NCBI RefSeq assembly: GCF_964199755.1
Contig: NC_133900.1
Location: forward strand, 74,818,727-74,882,726
Length of the DNA stretch: 64,000 nt
Direction of reading: 5' to 3'
DNA from: Larus michahellis
Taxonomy: Eukaryota > Chordata > Aves > Charadriiformes > Laridae
Shown here: positions 28,901 through 43,900 of the stretch, in pieces
How the letters are laid out: each line of letters begins with the position of its first letter
How positions within the stretch are numbered: the first letter of the stretch is position 1
The notes under the pieces: generated by a model
What the model was told of the DNA's origin: nothing
Seen by the model: only the letters and a program-made list of their open reading frames with translations
The model's database searches: none
Translations under genes and position numbers: made by a program

Positions 28901-31900
28901 CAGGTTGGACAAGCATCCCATCTGAGGTGAAGATAGGGGCTACCCTCTTGGTGTCCCTTTCACCTCCACCATTCAGCTGTTGGTTGCAGTAGTGCAGATG
29001 CAGTTCTTCCACATCTTAAGTTACAGCCACTGGCTGTCCAGTAGTAGGAATGCTATTGGTACTTCTACTGAAGCACTCTACGCCTTTGCATAAATGGCCT
29101 TTCCAAATAAAACATTTCCAGGAAGCTTAACGTCTAAGAAATTAAATTAAAAAATTGAAGTTGAAGGACAGATGGTAACAGCAGAGGTTTCTAACAAGTT
29201 AACCAGGATAACCTGTAAGAAGAAGTCAGTGCTCAGTCTCCAGTAACTGTGTATCACAGAATCAAATAACAGCTCAGGTTAGAAATGACCTCAGAAGATA
29301 CTCACTTCAGCGTCCTTGCATGTCAGTGTGATTTCAAACTGACTTTGAACCATAAGGAAAGGTAAGCAATGCTGACAAAAACAAGTTCAAAGTAGTGGCT
29401 ACAGCGAAGAACTTAAAAGCATGCAAACAAAAGCCTGTAGTACCAATACTGGTTCAATTATTGCTGACCATGAACAGACAAAGAGACAATGGGGCAAAAG
29501 AGAAAATAATTCACTCCTTTCCAAAGCTGCTTTTCAGCTTTCTCACCTTTTAATATGAGTCTAGTTACTGCAGTGTGGACTACTTGAGGTCTAAGGACTG
29601 CTATAGTATCCTACAGAACACCAAACAGAAGTTGAGAAGGAAAAATCTTACTGGATCTAGCACTTAAAAGTGTACCAGAAGTTACCTACTACAGTTGTGG
29701 TATCCACAGAGAAATCACTGCTTTCTGACTCAGGAAATGGTTAGTACCTCAGATGCTTTCTCTTTCTGTAACTCTCAGCTTGGGGTGAGATGCCAGGCAA
29801 CCCTTCCTAGGCATTCCAGAATAACTGCTAAATGGAATATCAAACCTAGTAACAATTTTGGAACTTGAAAGGCAATTTGACCAATTGATAATCATTACAT
29901 TAGAGGAGCAACGTATTGTCTTAAATCTAGGTACCGGTTTATTTTATCAATGTCAAAACTCCGGATATTTTAAATCTCTCAGAATAATCATCCATGCAAG
30001 TCTGAAAATTATGTTGATCTTTGGAGTATTTGTTTTATAGTTTATGGAGCAGAACTGAAACTTAGAATAAAAGACTTCTCCCTGTAATTTTGGGATAAGA
30101 CACAGAATAAGAAACTTCTACGTCAGAAAAGTAGATTTTTGAAATCTTATGCCCTCTAGGGACTCTAGCACTCATTCTGCAAAGCACACACTTAACTTTT
30201 AATATGCACATAAGTCCTAATCAACAAAGCACTTGAGCAGAAGCTTAAAGATAAGCACACTTAAATCCCTTTGAAGCCAATTATTATTCTGCAGCAATTC
30301 TTCCTGATGACATGGCAATCAATTATTTTCCCCCAGAGATGATTTTTTTCTCTTTCAAACACATACATTGAGAGAGAAAGTCAGTAAAACAAAATACTTT
30401 AATGTATATTTTGTCATTAGAGGAAACATCCAATTTACAGTCTTTTTCTTCTCCTTAGGAAAAGCTCAAAACCCAAAGTTATTCGACTTCTCTTTTCTGT
30501 ACCTATTAGACTTGGGAATTTAGCAAAGTCAGACAGAACTATCTGCCAAAGAGATGCATTCATTTACCTTAGACAGTGTGTAATTGATGTGTTCTGCTCC
30601 ACATCAACAGAAAGGTCAAGAAAATCTTCATCTTTGCTACTAACCTGTTGCAAAAAATATACATGTGAAACAGAGACTTAGTAAAATGCCATACGTCTAA
30701 ATGCGGTTCCTATCTATGCAGAAATAAATTACACAAAAATAATTAATTTCAATGGTTTTACATTTTTTTCTAGTTCAGCATGACTATATTTATAATTATT
30801 ATTTATTGGTAGAGACCAATCCAGCTTTCATATAATCTGACTTCCGTCTGTTCCACTTAACGCATGCCTACCCACCATGGGCCAGTGACCGCAGTCTACT
30901 GTTCATTAAAGGGAGACCATCATCCCCTATATCAGCTGTGACTGGTGCATTACGTATGTTCTCTTGTTATGCAACACAGCCTAGTTTCTTATTTTACTGC
31001 AATCTTCTTTACCCTTTGTATAATACATTACACTATATAACTAGAGTTTATACCCTACATAATTATTTCCACTATTATGGATGCAATGAAGATATTTTCC
31101 AAATAAGCATCTGTCAAGAAATATCATATTTAACCATGTTATGTTGTCTCTCCAATAAGCATTCAAAAGGCTGGCTTTATATTTCTGGTTGACACAGATG
31201 GATTTCGCCATTGAATATTGTTCCTGGTCAATAATTTTGATTAAAAAATTAAAAGATTAAAGGTAAAAATGGCAAAGTAATAATATTTTGCAAAATCATT
31301 TCAATTTTGCTGTTTTTTTTTAGAGAGAACAAGAGGAGAAAAATTCTAATAAAGATTTTTTATTTTAAAAACGTAACCTCAAACATTTTCAGAATGACAA
31401 ATCTTGATTTTTGCTTTGAAAATGATTTTTCACTTAGAGTGTTCAATCTTGAAGACGAAGTAATGTAAAAAAAAAGTCATCCAAATGGATAATTGCTGTA
31501 ATACTTCAACTGAATCAAAAAGACTGCAGAGTTACTTACTGAACATGAATTTAGTCATCTTTATAACAATTAATTCTGTTTATAATATGCTGCAGGAACA
31601 TTCCATATTTTGCCTCCTATGACTGCATTTTCTTAGAAGAACTAAATCGAACTAAATCTAATAACTACATAGGATAGTGAAGTTCAAATCAAGAACTTCA
31701 GTGAGGGGTTGAATCCATTGTTCTGATGCAAGTCCCTCGTGCTCAGATTTCTGCAATTCTAGGGATGTGCAAGTTATGTACTACTTTCAGCTCATCTTTG
31801 TGTTATGTCAGGGATCCTATAAACACGGCGAATGCAGCCCATATCAGTCCAGATGAACACTTTTAGCAGGATGAATTTTGATATTATCAAAGATGTACAG

Positions 31901-34900
31901 AGGCACAACGTGCACCCAATTAAAATGAACAGCAGTTCTTCAAACAAAAATCCTCCCTGTGACATGATTGGGCCCACAGGGGACAGGAAACCGCAAAACT
32001 GGCAGCAATCAGCCACAATATAAACACACAGCTAGAATTCAAAAGATAGAGCAACAAAGCTACAGAGGACATTGTGTCTCTATGGCTGGAACTAGAGTTC
32101 TGTCGGACACGCTGCATATCAAGAAAGAGCTTAAATACTTGGAAAAGTCTTTGGCAAGTATAGCGTTTCGTCTGAATACCACAAAGCAGCTCAGAATTTT
32201 GTTATTGATTTCAGCACATCAAATATTTACTGGAAGCAGAAGATGAGCTCGTTGGAGCCAGAATAATACAGACCAAAACTCAAGGCAGCTGGAAAATCAG
32301 ATTCAAACTGCACTCTTTGTAAGTGAGAATAAGAACTGCTGGAATACGAATGACTTTTCATGCACTACATATGAATATTTTAGTGAAGGAACAGCTTTTA
32401 ATCCATTTCATTATCTCACAAAGATTTCAAGATAAAATAATAAAAGAAAAACAAACTGGAAAAAGCATCCTGAGTAGTATACAGTATTTCTGCATTCACA
32501 GAAAGCTACAGACAAGTCTTCCTACAGCAGCAATACCTAGGAATATTTTTTCTATAAAGCTTGGTCACTTTGAATTACAAAGAGGGTATTGTGCATTTTT
32601 GCTGTTACCCAAGGACACATCCTGACTTCAGTACAGTTTGTCTGAGTAAACACCGGATATTAATTTAGAATTAGGCCATGTTGTTTAAAGAAGCTTGTCA
32701 GTTAAAAAATAATTTTACCCTTTCATTATTTTAACTTGCTATTGTTACTTGTGGTTTTATAATTGAAATAGATTAAAGAATTAATTTTCAATCTCTCATG
32801 TTTTCACTTATATAAGCTTATTCCAAACTTGGTTCAGCCCCCCTTTTTTTATGCTGACTATCACTGTAGCTCTTTTTCCCCCCTCTCTGACCCAAATCCC
32901 CGGAGAAGTCATATTTTCTTGGAGAACAGAGATATTCTTTATGATTAGAAATATCAGAATATGTTCTTTTACTCATCTGGTAGGACCTGGGTAGGGTTCA
33001 TCTCACCTAACCTCAGTTGTCTAAAGTTAGATATGTAACCGCAGCTTGCTGTCTGAAGAGACCTTCTCTGGGCACCTTCTCCCATCTTAATGCAGATAAC
33101 CTAAAGCTGCATTTTCTTTAGAGAAAGTCCTCGGTAGCAGCACTGGGCTGAGTGGAAAACGTTATTCTTAGGTCAGATCAGTTTGCTGGCCCGGTTCACA
33201 GCATTGCTGCACCAACAATTGCAACAGCTCAGTAACACCACGGAGCCAGGACAAGCCGTATGGAGCAGAATACCTGATACTGCTAAAAACATTCTGTTTC
33301 ATGAAACAGCCTAGAGACAGATGGAGAGAACTTCCTGCAGGAGCTCCTTTGCAATCTCCATTGTCTACAGAAGGAGCTGAGAAAACTAGTTCATCCTTGA
33401 CACCTACCTTTTTACAAAGCAAAGGTTCAGTGAGGTTAATTCCAACCTTTTTGGAAAGTCAATGTCACTGTTCTCACCAGAACAGATTTTTTTCCTGACT
33501 GAGTTACTCTTTCACATAGCAACCTCACAGAGAGAAACTTTTTTTATTATTAGTATTTCTTTTTCCTTTAAGTAGGAGTGTGTGATTGAAAACCACAGAA
33601 CTAGATAGGAGATTTGCAATCAGGTTTCCTAACTAAAACTGATTTTACTTATACTTCAAACATAAGAGACTTCACGTTAACAGCATCCTCTAGAAAATAT
33701 TAGGGAGATAAAAGAAAATACACGGTTTGTTAATAACAAACCTTCTGTATGCCAGTCACATTCTTAGGATTGAATTAACACAAATTCATCTTAACATTTC
33801 ACTTATTCGTGGAATAATGATATGAATATCTTCTCCCAAAGTTACAGTAATAAGGAAGTGTATTGATTAACTAGAAAGGATTTTAACTGTAGAGATATAT
33901 ATTAGGACAGCAAGACTTGGCATAGGTTAGCCAAGTCATGCTTAGAAAAATAAATTTTTAGAAAAGGATATACTCACTTCAAGAAGTAAAGTCTACAGGA
34001 ATATCCACAATTCTCAGATGTCTGAAAAGATTCGTATATTTATATATATAAAATGTATCTATCTATTAATGGGCAACAACCAAAAAAAAAAAAAATCTAT
34101 CCCAATGCTTACGGTTTCACAGTTCAAACATCTAGTTTCGTTAGTCAGTGTTCCCTGAAAAATCTCATGCACCCAGGTGAGTTCTTGTTTATTGTTCTCT
34201 TCAGCTTCATTCATGTTGCCATTTTTCAGTTTGCCATTTTGCTTTTCCTGTTTCTTCTCCTCCTGCAAAATGTCTGCGATGGTGTTGAGCAGGTAATTTA
34301 AAAACTCATGTGCATCCTGCTGCATGTAGTTGTCAAAGAGATCTGTGAAGAAGAGAGCAGAGGTTTCTAAAGCTGAGCACATCCTTTCCTTCAAGAAAGC
34401 AAACTAAATTCATTATTTCTTTCCAAATACGTGTACTGGCCCTTGTTTAGCAAAGCATTTAGAATCATGCCAAAGAAGAGCAGTTCTGCAGTCACGCTGG
34501 CTTCAGGGAAGCTGCTTTGGGGGAAGGCTTCATCTCATCTAACTTTAGCTGTCTGAAAGGTTACGCTTTTCTTTGGAGTCGGTTGTGTAGGCTCCCAGTA
34601 CAGTCAATGAAGAAAGCAAGAGGGTGACTTACCCTAAATAAATTCCTTAGACTAACTTTAGGCAGCACTGACTCCCACCCATATATTCCCAGTCCCTCAG
34701 ACACTTAGGAACGTCACAGAGTTTGGCCAGTAAGACACATGGCTGGGGAAACTGAAGACGCAGGATGGAGTTACCTTTCCTCATAGCAGGCCATACAGTG
34801 CTGTGTTTCATACGTGTGGCTAGAACGGTGTTGATAACGCACCAACATTTTGGCTATTGCTGAGCAGTGCTCACACATCAGGGCTGTCTCTCCAACATGG

Positions 34901-37900
34901 GCCCCACGAAAGGCTGGTAGGCTGGGGCTGGGCAAGAGGTTGGGAGGGGACACAGCTGGCCCAAACTGGCCAAAGGGATATTCCATGCCATATGACTTTG
35001 TGTTCAGCAATGAAAGATAAGAGAAAGGAGGGCAAGGGGGGGAAGGCATTCATTAAGATGTTTGTCTTCCAAAGCAACTCCTATGCATACCAAGGCCCTG
35101 CTTCCCAGGACTGGCTGGAAATCGCCTGATGATGGGAAGTAGAGAATAAATCCCCTTTAATTTTGCTTTGCTTCCACTTGCGTCCTTTGCTTTTTTTTAT
35201 TAAGCTGCCTTTATCTCAACACACAAGTTTTTTTCATCTTATTTTCTCTCCCGGTCCTGCTGAGGAAGGGAGGGAGAGAGAGCCTTGGTGGGCACCTGGA
35301 AGCCAGCCAAGGTTAACCCACCACAAATAGTAATAATAACACCATCTAACAAAGCCCATTTTTTACACACAAGTCTGATGAGCAGAGACTTGTCCTCTTC
35401 AATAAGAAATGCTTGCAGGAGGAGGGGAGAATATCACAGCGGTGATTTAGTACAGACTTCTCCAGTGAAGGCTTAATTTGCCCACCATGTTGAAGAAAAA
35501 AGAATCCGTGTTCCCAAGAAATGTGTATTTTTATCCTCCTGCTCCTGAAAAAGCTCATGTGGATTTGCTCAGAAAATATTGCACAGATCCTTCGGCTTTG
35601 CAACGTCTAGCCTGGATGCATGAGCAGGTTAATACACACCGAGCCTGGCCCTAATTTAAAAAAGCTGAAAACATAAGATCCAGCCCCTAGAAGTGATCCC
35701 CAACAGTGTGGGGGCATTTACCACTAGGTGACTCAGAGCTAACTTTGTCATACTTTCAAACGTCTGCTCTGGAATGAACAGTCTGCTCATTTATATGCTG
35801 TCACCAGGAAGCAATTTTTTCCAGGTGTTTCGCTCGTACTTTGTCTCTTCATTCAAAGCTCCCCTGTTTCTAAGCATACCACCCACAGTGATATGAATCC
35901 AGGCCAAAATGGAGCTGTGTGGCAGGTTTCCTTATTTCGAGATGTTCCTCATATCCCTTAGACAGAACTGCTACAAGATTAGGCATATGCTATTGCCAAC
36001 CTAATGCTCAAAAAAGGCCTGATGCTTCACAAAATGAGACTGTGCCCACCACTATAAGAACAAGGGCAGTAGTTGATGTGTGGGCCACTGAATACCCCCA
36101 CATAGATACAGTTACCTGTCCTCCAGGGTGGTTTGGGCCAGTGGTGCCTGTAACACTCTTAGGTCACACAGTTTCTACACTGCCAACTGCCTTCAATTTT
36201 CTCTCTACCACACTCCACAAAAAAATAACTAAAAAATTACAGCAGAGTGTCACCCTATTCCCAGCCCTAGCTTCCTGTACAGTGCAGTCTGTCCCACCAT
36301 CCTGTGAAAACATCATTAATTCATGCACTTCTGGGAACCGGTACGGTTATTTCAAGATACTCAAATATTAATATCTAAACCCCAAAAAGTAGTAAAAGAC
36401 ATTTACAAATCTAACCTGAACATCTGATTAATATGACCACATTGCCTAATATTTATTTATACTTTCCTGATCAATGTATGAATGTTTAAGAGGATTCCAG
36501 TTTTTCACTTACCATTCTCTTTTCGTAACCTTGATATGAACTTCTTTGGTGGAATAACTCCAACTTTCTTCTTCTGAGTAGCAATACTGTGGAAAAGGTC
36601 TGCCAGGCAAGTCAAGAGATTTTCCTTCTTTTTCTGTTGGGCCTTGTATGATAATACATTTTCCCGAAACGGCCGGCAAAAATACAATGCCTGCAGCACG
36701 GAGTTACAGTAGCAGGTGTTCCCAAACTGCCATGTAAAATAAAAGACAATCTTAATCTCTGTACATCACAATAAAACTAGTTGCTTCTTTCAACTTCTGG
36801 CCTCTGTGCCCCTGTCACATCCCAGCCATTTTGCCGTGCAGCTGCTGTAGGAATATATTTCCACACCCACCTCTGATAATTCACAGAAAAAACCCTATGG
36901 TGTTCTAAATTAACCAGGATACAAAGTAAAAGTTTCCACTTGCAAGAGATGTATTTATTGTAGTGGATCTCATTAAGCTTGTTTCCATATATTAATATAC
37001 TCTTGCTGGGCTCTATCTTACTGCTCAGTAGCAGAATGATTGATGTTTTCAAGGAAAGAATTACTATATCTGTTTTATCTATATGGGAATAAACAAGTGA
37101 TTAAACAGCCTTCTCACTCATTCTTTCCTTAGTCAGATAAAAAAGCTCCTCCTAAGAGAGTCCCCAATGCAAACTGCTGTACCTAAGCTTGTCCATACTT
37201 CCATCACTTCCTCCCTCACATTTCATAGCTAAAATAGATTTTTAACTTTATTGAAGTGTAAATTCTAATTCCTGGAAACTTTCATAGGACAGTAAACTGT
37301 TTTCTCTGGGGGCGTATGAAGCTATCTTCAAACATCTGATACAGCTTTGCAACCCACTTTGCCTAAAATTGGAATGTGAGCAGCACTTCTTAAAAAAAAA
37401 AGACAATCCTACCTTAAAACAAGATTGGATGGGGGGAAAAAAAAAAGAAGAAACCAAAGTTTAAGTAACATCAAAACTACAGTTCTGTATTTGGTTTGCC
37501 TATTGAAAATGGTACTTACATTGACCAATCCAAAGTAGTGTTCATTGATTGGAAACTGCTCTGGGCCAATGTCTTTTTCCAGAGCAGAGGCATTGGTGCC
37601 CTATGGAAAAAGAGGGAAGAAATTATTTAGAACATTAAGATTCTAAAATAAAGTTATGGACAACATCAAGACAGAAACTAATTTTTTCCTTTCAGCTGCA
37701 ATTAACCACGCTAACTCTGTCTTATTAATGAGCGAGCATGACAGTCACGTAAGCCAATAAAAATATTTGCAGTTGTAGGTAGTGGAGCTGGCCTGACCTG
37801 GACACTCTAGTAATGGCTGGTTCGAAGTGAACTGGTCACAACAACGGTGGTTCTCCCCACACCCACCTCCTCCTTATTTTTACTGTGTATGTGAACGGCT

Positions 37901-40900
37901 GGATCCCATTACCCTCCCGCCTCATAAAGATACTTGTTGATCTTACGCAAAACCCTTAAAGTTATCTTGGATAAACCAGTTTTTAAATGTGAGGCAGGTT
38001 TTCTAAGCATTACTGAAACTTCTCTGAACCCCTTCTAATTCATCAGCATCAGATGACCTGGGCTCCAGACTGGCGCCCAGTTCTAGTAACAACATCACGA
38101 GTGTTAAGATCCGGTGTACTATATCTGCCATTTTGCCCTATCTAACGCCAAAGGGTACGTAAGCCCAAGCACTGTCACATCCCTAAGTCACTGCCTCGGT
38201 GTGGCAAGTTACGTTCAGCTGTATCTTCACTCCAACAGTAAAGCTGCTTTCACAACTACTGGTCTGTGAAGCGCAACCACTACTTTTGTATGTTACCTGT
38301 AGTTTTGCTATATTGAAATGCCCATTTTTAAACGAGCTTAGATTACCAAGCAAGCAAGCAAGCTAGATTGCTGCCAAAGCCCATGTCATCGCTCCTATCT
38401 GCTCTATAAGCATATGGATCCCTGTGGGACCTCACAAAAAATGCTCTATTTGAACAAGTATTCTCTACCTACATTTATGCAAGACCTTTCAGTTAGCCAA
38501 TTTCTAATTTGTGTGATAATTGCTTTTCTGACATCATACGTTTATTTCCTTACCGAGTATGCTCCGCAAAGCGAAGCATTAATCTATTATGCCCTAGAAT
38601 TTCCATCGAACAAGAACAGCACAATTGCTTGACCTTCATAAAACCATGTAAAATGCCCCTGTAAACATGCCAACACATAAAACACCTGAAAATTTATTCC
38701 CTGTATTCCCGAGGCTTGTTCAATATATCATTTGCTCAGAGACTTCATCAGCTAAAATTTTCAAAGTTACTAGTAGTCAAATTCAATAATTCTGGTCTCC
38801 CCTCCCCATCTTCTCCCCAAAGCCTGATTTGTGTTTCTTCACTGCACCTCCCATCACCACTGCTTGCTACATCAGATTATTATTTCATGTCAATTCATCA
38901 AAAGAAAATTATTTTAGTCAATAGAATCAGTGGTGTGAAACTCAGCACAGGTACTCTTTGAGAATTTGCAAGCCTTGAAAGTAAATCAGCTCCTTCAAGT
39001 TAGCAGCTTCCAGAAATCTCCAAAGATTTTGTATTTTGCATCCCCTTAGCAGATCTCTTTGCAGTCTCTCCCTTTCTCTCACATACACATAGCTGGTTGC
39101 TCAAACCAAGTGTATGTGATTTCCCAGACATTCCCTTTGAGACTGAAGTACTTTACCTGCACAAGGCTCCATGCAAAGCTTAAGGGATACGTTATATGTC
39201 CTCATCGGGCTCTGCTGAGCCTCAGTGAGAAGCTTGGAAAAAGGAACTATCTATACAAATCAATTATTGGCTACCTTTCAACAGAGATGACAGTGTGATA
39301 CCTGCTTTGGCAGGGGAGTTGGACTAGATCATCTCCAAAGGTCCCTTCCAACCCCTACCATTCTCTGATTCTGTGATATGTATGTAAGTTCCACATGAAG
39401 ATTAGTTCCTTTCCTTGAAAAGCCAGCCTTGCCAAAGATGTACTGATTCAGCAAAGCATCCGACTTCCCGAGAGGGAGGAAACTGGTAGATATTTGTCTA
39501 TCTGATATTAACAGTGAAGCAAACAGCTGCTGTTACTCTCAAAACCCTGGCTGATAAAAGAAAAAACATGACTACAGAAGATTAATGCAGCTTCTGAGAA
39601 AACCGTCTTCATGTTAATACTCATTGTACAGCTACATTCAGATCAAAGCAAAGGTTTTCTTCAATTACACTTTTAGTGTTCAAATCAAGTTTCCTAACAT
39701 AAGAATGAAATGGATGCTTTTCCAGTTTTGCAGGAAGTATTTTCCACACTGAAAAAAATTCTCCCTCTAGAATTCATGGAAAATAATATATCTGAAAAGT
39801 AACCTCCTACTCTTTCATAAACTACAGGTTTGTGTATGCTATTACACAAGTAGAATGCAAGTGCTCTGCTAACTAGTTGCTCCTACGTTACTCATTTGCC
39901 TTTCCTCCAGGGCCGGGGTTTCTTACTTCAGAGGATGCCAGATGGTTTGACAAATCCTTCTAGTATTTAAATTGTCTTGTAAATATTGTGAAAAAGAGCA
40001 AGGATCAGGATTTACGAAACAAAATTATCACTGAAAACCAAACAAATCCATGATGTGCACTAACTGATCTTCATATAAAAACTATACATTACATGGAAAT
40101 CTCCAAAGTACATGCTGTTGAAACAACATAAGCTTAGTAACAGCTCCTCATAGAGCTTTTCCTCGCCAAAACCAGGTCTTGGCTGTTGCAAATATAAAAC
40201 TAAACATTGTGTGCTGGTCTCCCAATAAAAAGGAGAGGTTAAATTCAGTCTTTGAGTGAACTGACATAACTCCCATGGACTTCATTAGGAGTTGTGCTTT
40301 CTTATATCAAGGGCAATTTCAGTCAGGTTTATTTTAAGGTCTCCAAAAAGATACTGTTAGATTCACAGAAAATGAAGAGTAGGAAAACAGAAGCACGGAG
40401 ACCTAATATTTCAAGGCAGGATATATTTCCTCCATGGAGAAAAAAAAAATGTAGACAGACTATTTTGTAAACTCAAACCATGCCATGTTGCATATATATT
40501 ACACGTTTTGCATAAGAAGTCTTCTCAAGAAGGAGTTGACATGATGGCAGAAGAAATGATTGGAAATTTTTCCAACCAAACTATACCAGGAACTGTACAC
40601 CCAAGCCAGGTTTAAACTGGAAAAAGTATCTTATTAGAGATGTGTTAAAGATGATTCAGAACTCAGTTTAAACGAACCTTATCAAATAGAGAAAACATGT
40701 TAGCCTGTTGAGGTTAATCTACATTAAAAATCAACCCTGGCTATTCAACATGGTTTTAAGCACGGTTCTGTTTATTCCCACTCCCAGCAAGTCATTTGGT
40801 CACTTCTGCAGTGAAAATTTGATCAAACATTTTTTAGTGCAATCCATTCTCTATGGTTTTATAAACGGTCCTGTGCTTCAGCTGGGAGAAATAGCCTACC

Positions 40901-43900
40901 ACATCTAAATCGACTGTAGTTTCATAAAAACCAGCAAGAGTGGCAGTGTGGCCATAGAGCCTGAAATGAGGAGAGACCACATAAGTCAGTGAACTGGGAT
41001 CTGGGACTATTAAATAAATTCATATCAGGGTATAGAGACAGTAAAGGAGACTGCTCATACATAAAAGAGTACACTAAAGAAGGAAATGCAACAAAGTGAC
41101 TGTGGTGGCCAGACCTCATGAGAACTAGGTCAATGTGGAAACTCCTACTATGTATTCTGTGGTGTTGGTGAACCTTGGTTTCTCTGAAGTTTTACCACTT
41201 AATTCAACAATCAGTATTCAGCCCCTATAAAATGGCAAAGACATACAGTTGGAGACTTAGCCAAGCATGGGTCAGTTCAGGCTAAGCCAAGATTTCTACC
41301 ACACCATCGCTCCAAAAACATTCTGGCCATATGACCTATATTTTTTCCTCTTGTTATTTTGCTCCAGGCCTTCCAATGGAGAAGGCTGCCAGTTTTCTTT
41401 TCAGCTGAAATTTCTGATAATGTTGCTAAGAGTTTAATTCGTGCTTGGTATCGCATGAAACAGATTAAGTAAAAAAACCTCCTGTTCCTTTGCACTTTAG
41501 CATGTAAACAAATTAACAGTGTAGAGGAAAAACAAAGACACCAGATTAGATCATAAAATCACATGTAGCAAAATAACCTAAATATAATTATTCTATGGAG
41601 GATGAGAAATGGAATAGAGCTAATATGAAAGACACTGCAAACAGAAGACAGCAAATCAGACTAGACTTTCTAGTGTAAGGAAGCTATAGAAATGGAACTA
41701 ACTTTCTAGAAATATGCATGTGCTTAATTTAAAGTAAATGAGTGCAGTAAAGAAATTAGGACATTTCGTAAGTCACCTATGGAAAAACCTATTAAATAGG
41801 TATCGCCAAACAGAAAGACAGTATGAATAACCATCAAACAATAAAATACAACGTAAGAAATAACAAGAAATACCTTGTTCACAAGAAAATCTAAAAAAAT
41901 ATAAGAAAAAACACATAAAAATTGAATTATGAAAACAGAAATTTAACAGGTATATAAAGAACAGAGATAAATGAAGGAAGATTGCTGGTCCATGACGGAG
42001 GGCTTCAGATCATATACGGCTGTGAACTAGATTTTTTTTTCTTAGTATTCAGGGAAAGTGAGAGCAACGTGCTAGAAATAGACTTGTTTCCTGAAGGAAC
42101 TGAAGACTTAAGACAAACTAAGGGTGACATCTGGGCTAGTAGAAGAGAAATTAGAATAAAAATAGAAATGGCTTCAGGGCCAGGCAGCCTGAGTTTCAGG
42201 ATTTTGGAAGGCACAGCATAAGGGAAGGAAGGGAAAAAGAAGATAAAGAAAGATATGGAAGGCCTCCTGGCCAACAAATTGCAGTCATGAATAACTCAAA
42301 AAAGAGGAAGTGATTGTAAATAAAATCCAAACCTGTCTTCAAGAAGCAACACAAAGAAAATGAGAGTAAGAGCAAGCAATATCCCACCATGCAATATAAA
42401 TTCAACTGCTTCCAACAGGCACATCACCTGTCCTCAGTGTTGGACTTCAACTATCCTCAGGGACAACCTCAGCTTTCAGAGAGGTATGGTGAGCAATTGG
42501 AATAGCAGAACCAGCCTTCTTCCAAACTCACAGATATTAAATGTCAAACCTGAAACGTTTTTGTAATTTTTAAAGTCCCACAAGATGGTTGAATTTAACC
42601 AGATTAGCTTTTTTTTTCCTTTCTTTCTGCAAAGAAATGTTTTACTGTTCCTCCAGCAGAGTTATTTTGGGACTTTGTTGCCACAAGATAATAGAGGAAA
42701 GAGAGGGTTCTATGAAAAACATAGGGGATCATAGTAAACAGCAAGACACACAGTGTACTCATATTTTTGAAGGAAAGGTGATTTAAAACAATGTATCTAA
42801 ATGAATTATTTTTGTGCCTTTTTTCCCAAGAGTTTTCTGATCATTAAGGCAAATTAAAAGAGCTTGAAAGGAGATGTCTAACTTGCTTTTTGCTGGATGT
42901 ACTAATCACAGATCTAAGTACTATATGCACCATAAATAACTTTGCCTTTTTACTGTGTGGTTACCAAGAAACAGATAGAAATTCAGAGACTTGAAATCCT
43001 GAACCACTTAAAATCTTGGACAAAGTGTTTAGGGACTTAGCCTTTTATAGCTTAAAGAACCTGGTTTTCTCAAAGCACAAAGCAACATGTGCTGGAAGTG
43101 AGGTTCTGGTGGTGCGTTACAAGTTCAGTATCTAAATCAGTAAGTTAGTTTTTTAAAATATTCATCTTTAAATTTTCTGTGATTAGACAATCTTTACCAA
43201 ACTGCAACTTGGTATTCTCTCATGAGTCCGTCTCCATTTCCAGCTTAATTGTTCTTGGATTAGTGGCACTCGGGCTTTTGCTGGAACAAGTAGCAAAAAC
43301 ATTTTTTTTTGGCCAGTTTCCGTCTTCAGAACACATAACCTCAAGATGGCCTCACAAGTGAAAAAAAGACTGAAGTTTGCTTACAGACTATAATTTCTTC
43401 AGTGACATTTTTGTCTGGGCCACCCAGAGTGCATATGTGGTGCCTCAAAACATTCTAAAGGCAAGACACCTTCTAGACTTCACCACAGCTGCACTAGCTG
43501 GAGTACTCTCTGATAACCTGGAGACAGAAGAAAGAATATCTTCATTAAATCTCAATATAGCGTGAGTTATGAGGGCTGCAGGACAGGTTTATAATTCAAA
43601 ATTATTTTTCACAGTCAATTTTTGACTTCTTTTTTTTATTCTAGAGAAATGCTCTAAAAACTGTTGAAATTCAGCTAAGACCAGTGCAAGATTCTGCACA
43701 TGAAGAGAAGAATCATCTGTACATGTACAGAATGGGAAACAGCAGACTAAAGAAGGAGAGAAAAGAAAAAAGTCTGGAGACCGTATCATAGTGTAAGATG
43801 AATAAGCATCAGCTATGTGGTGCTATTTCAAAAAAAGAGAACAACAACAACAATTTTAGACAACATAATGAAATCCTTACAGACAGGAGTCTACAAAGTA

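Larger units (their letters stand above)
25456..30567 (-). other. USP46: USP46 intron 5
   Basis: 5,112 nt with GT-AG ends. It contains an ancient CR1 piece (28488-28945) and a small CR1 end (29252-29300), listed separately. The rest is AT-rich without recognised genes or RNAs. Confidence 0.85.

Noticed and set aside
35919..36371. 150-codon plus-strand ORF in USP46 intron 3
   Set aside because: No recognisable domain, no splice or promoter context, antisense to the gene, and not linked to the LTR coding content. Long for AT-rich DNA, so a protein search would be worthwhile, but I cannot support it.
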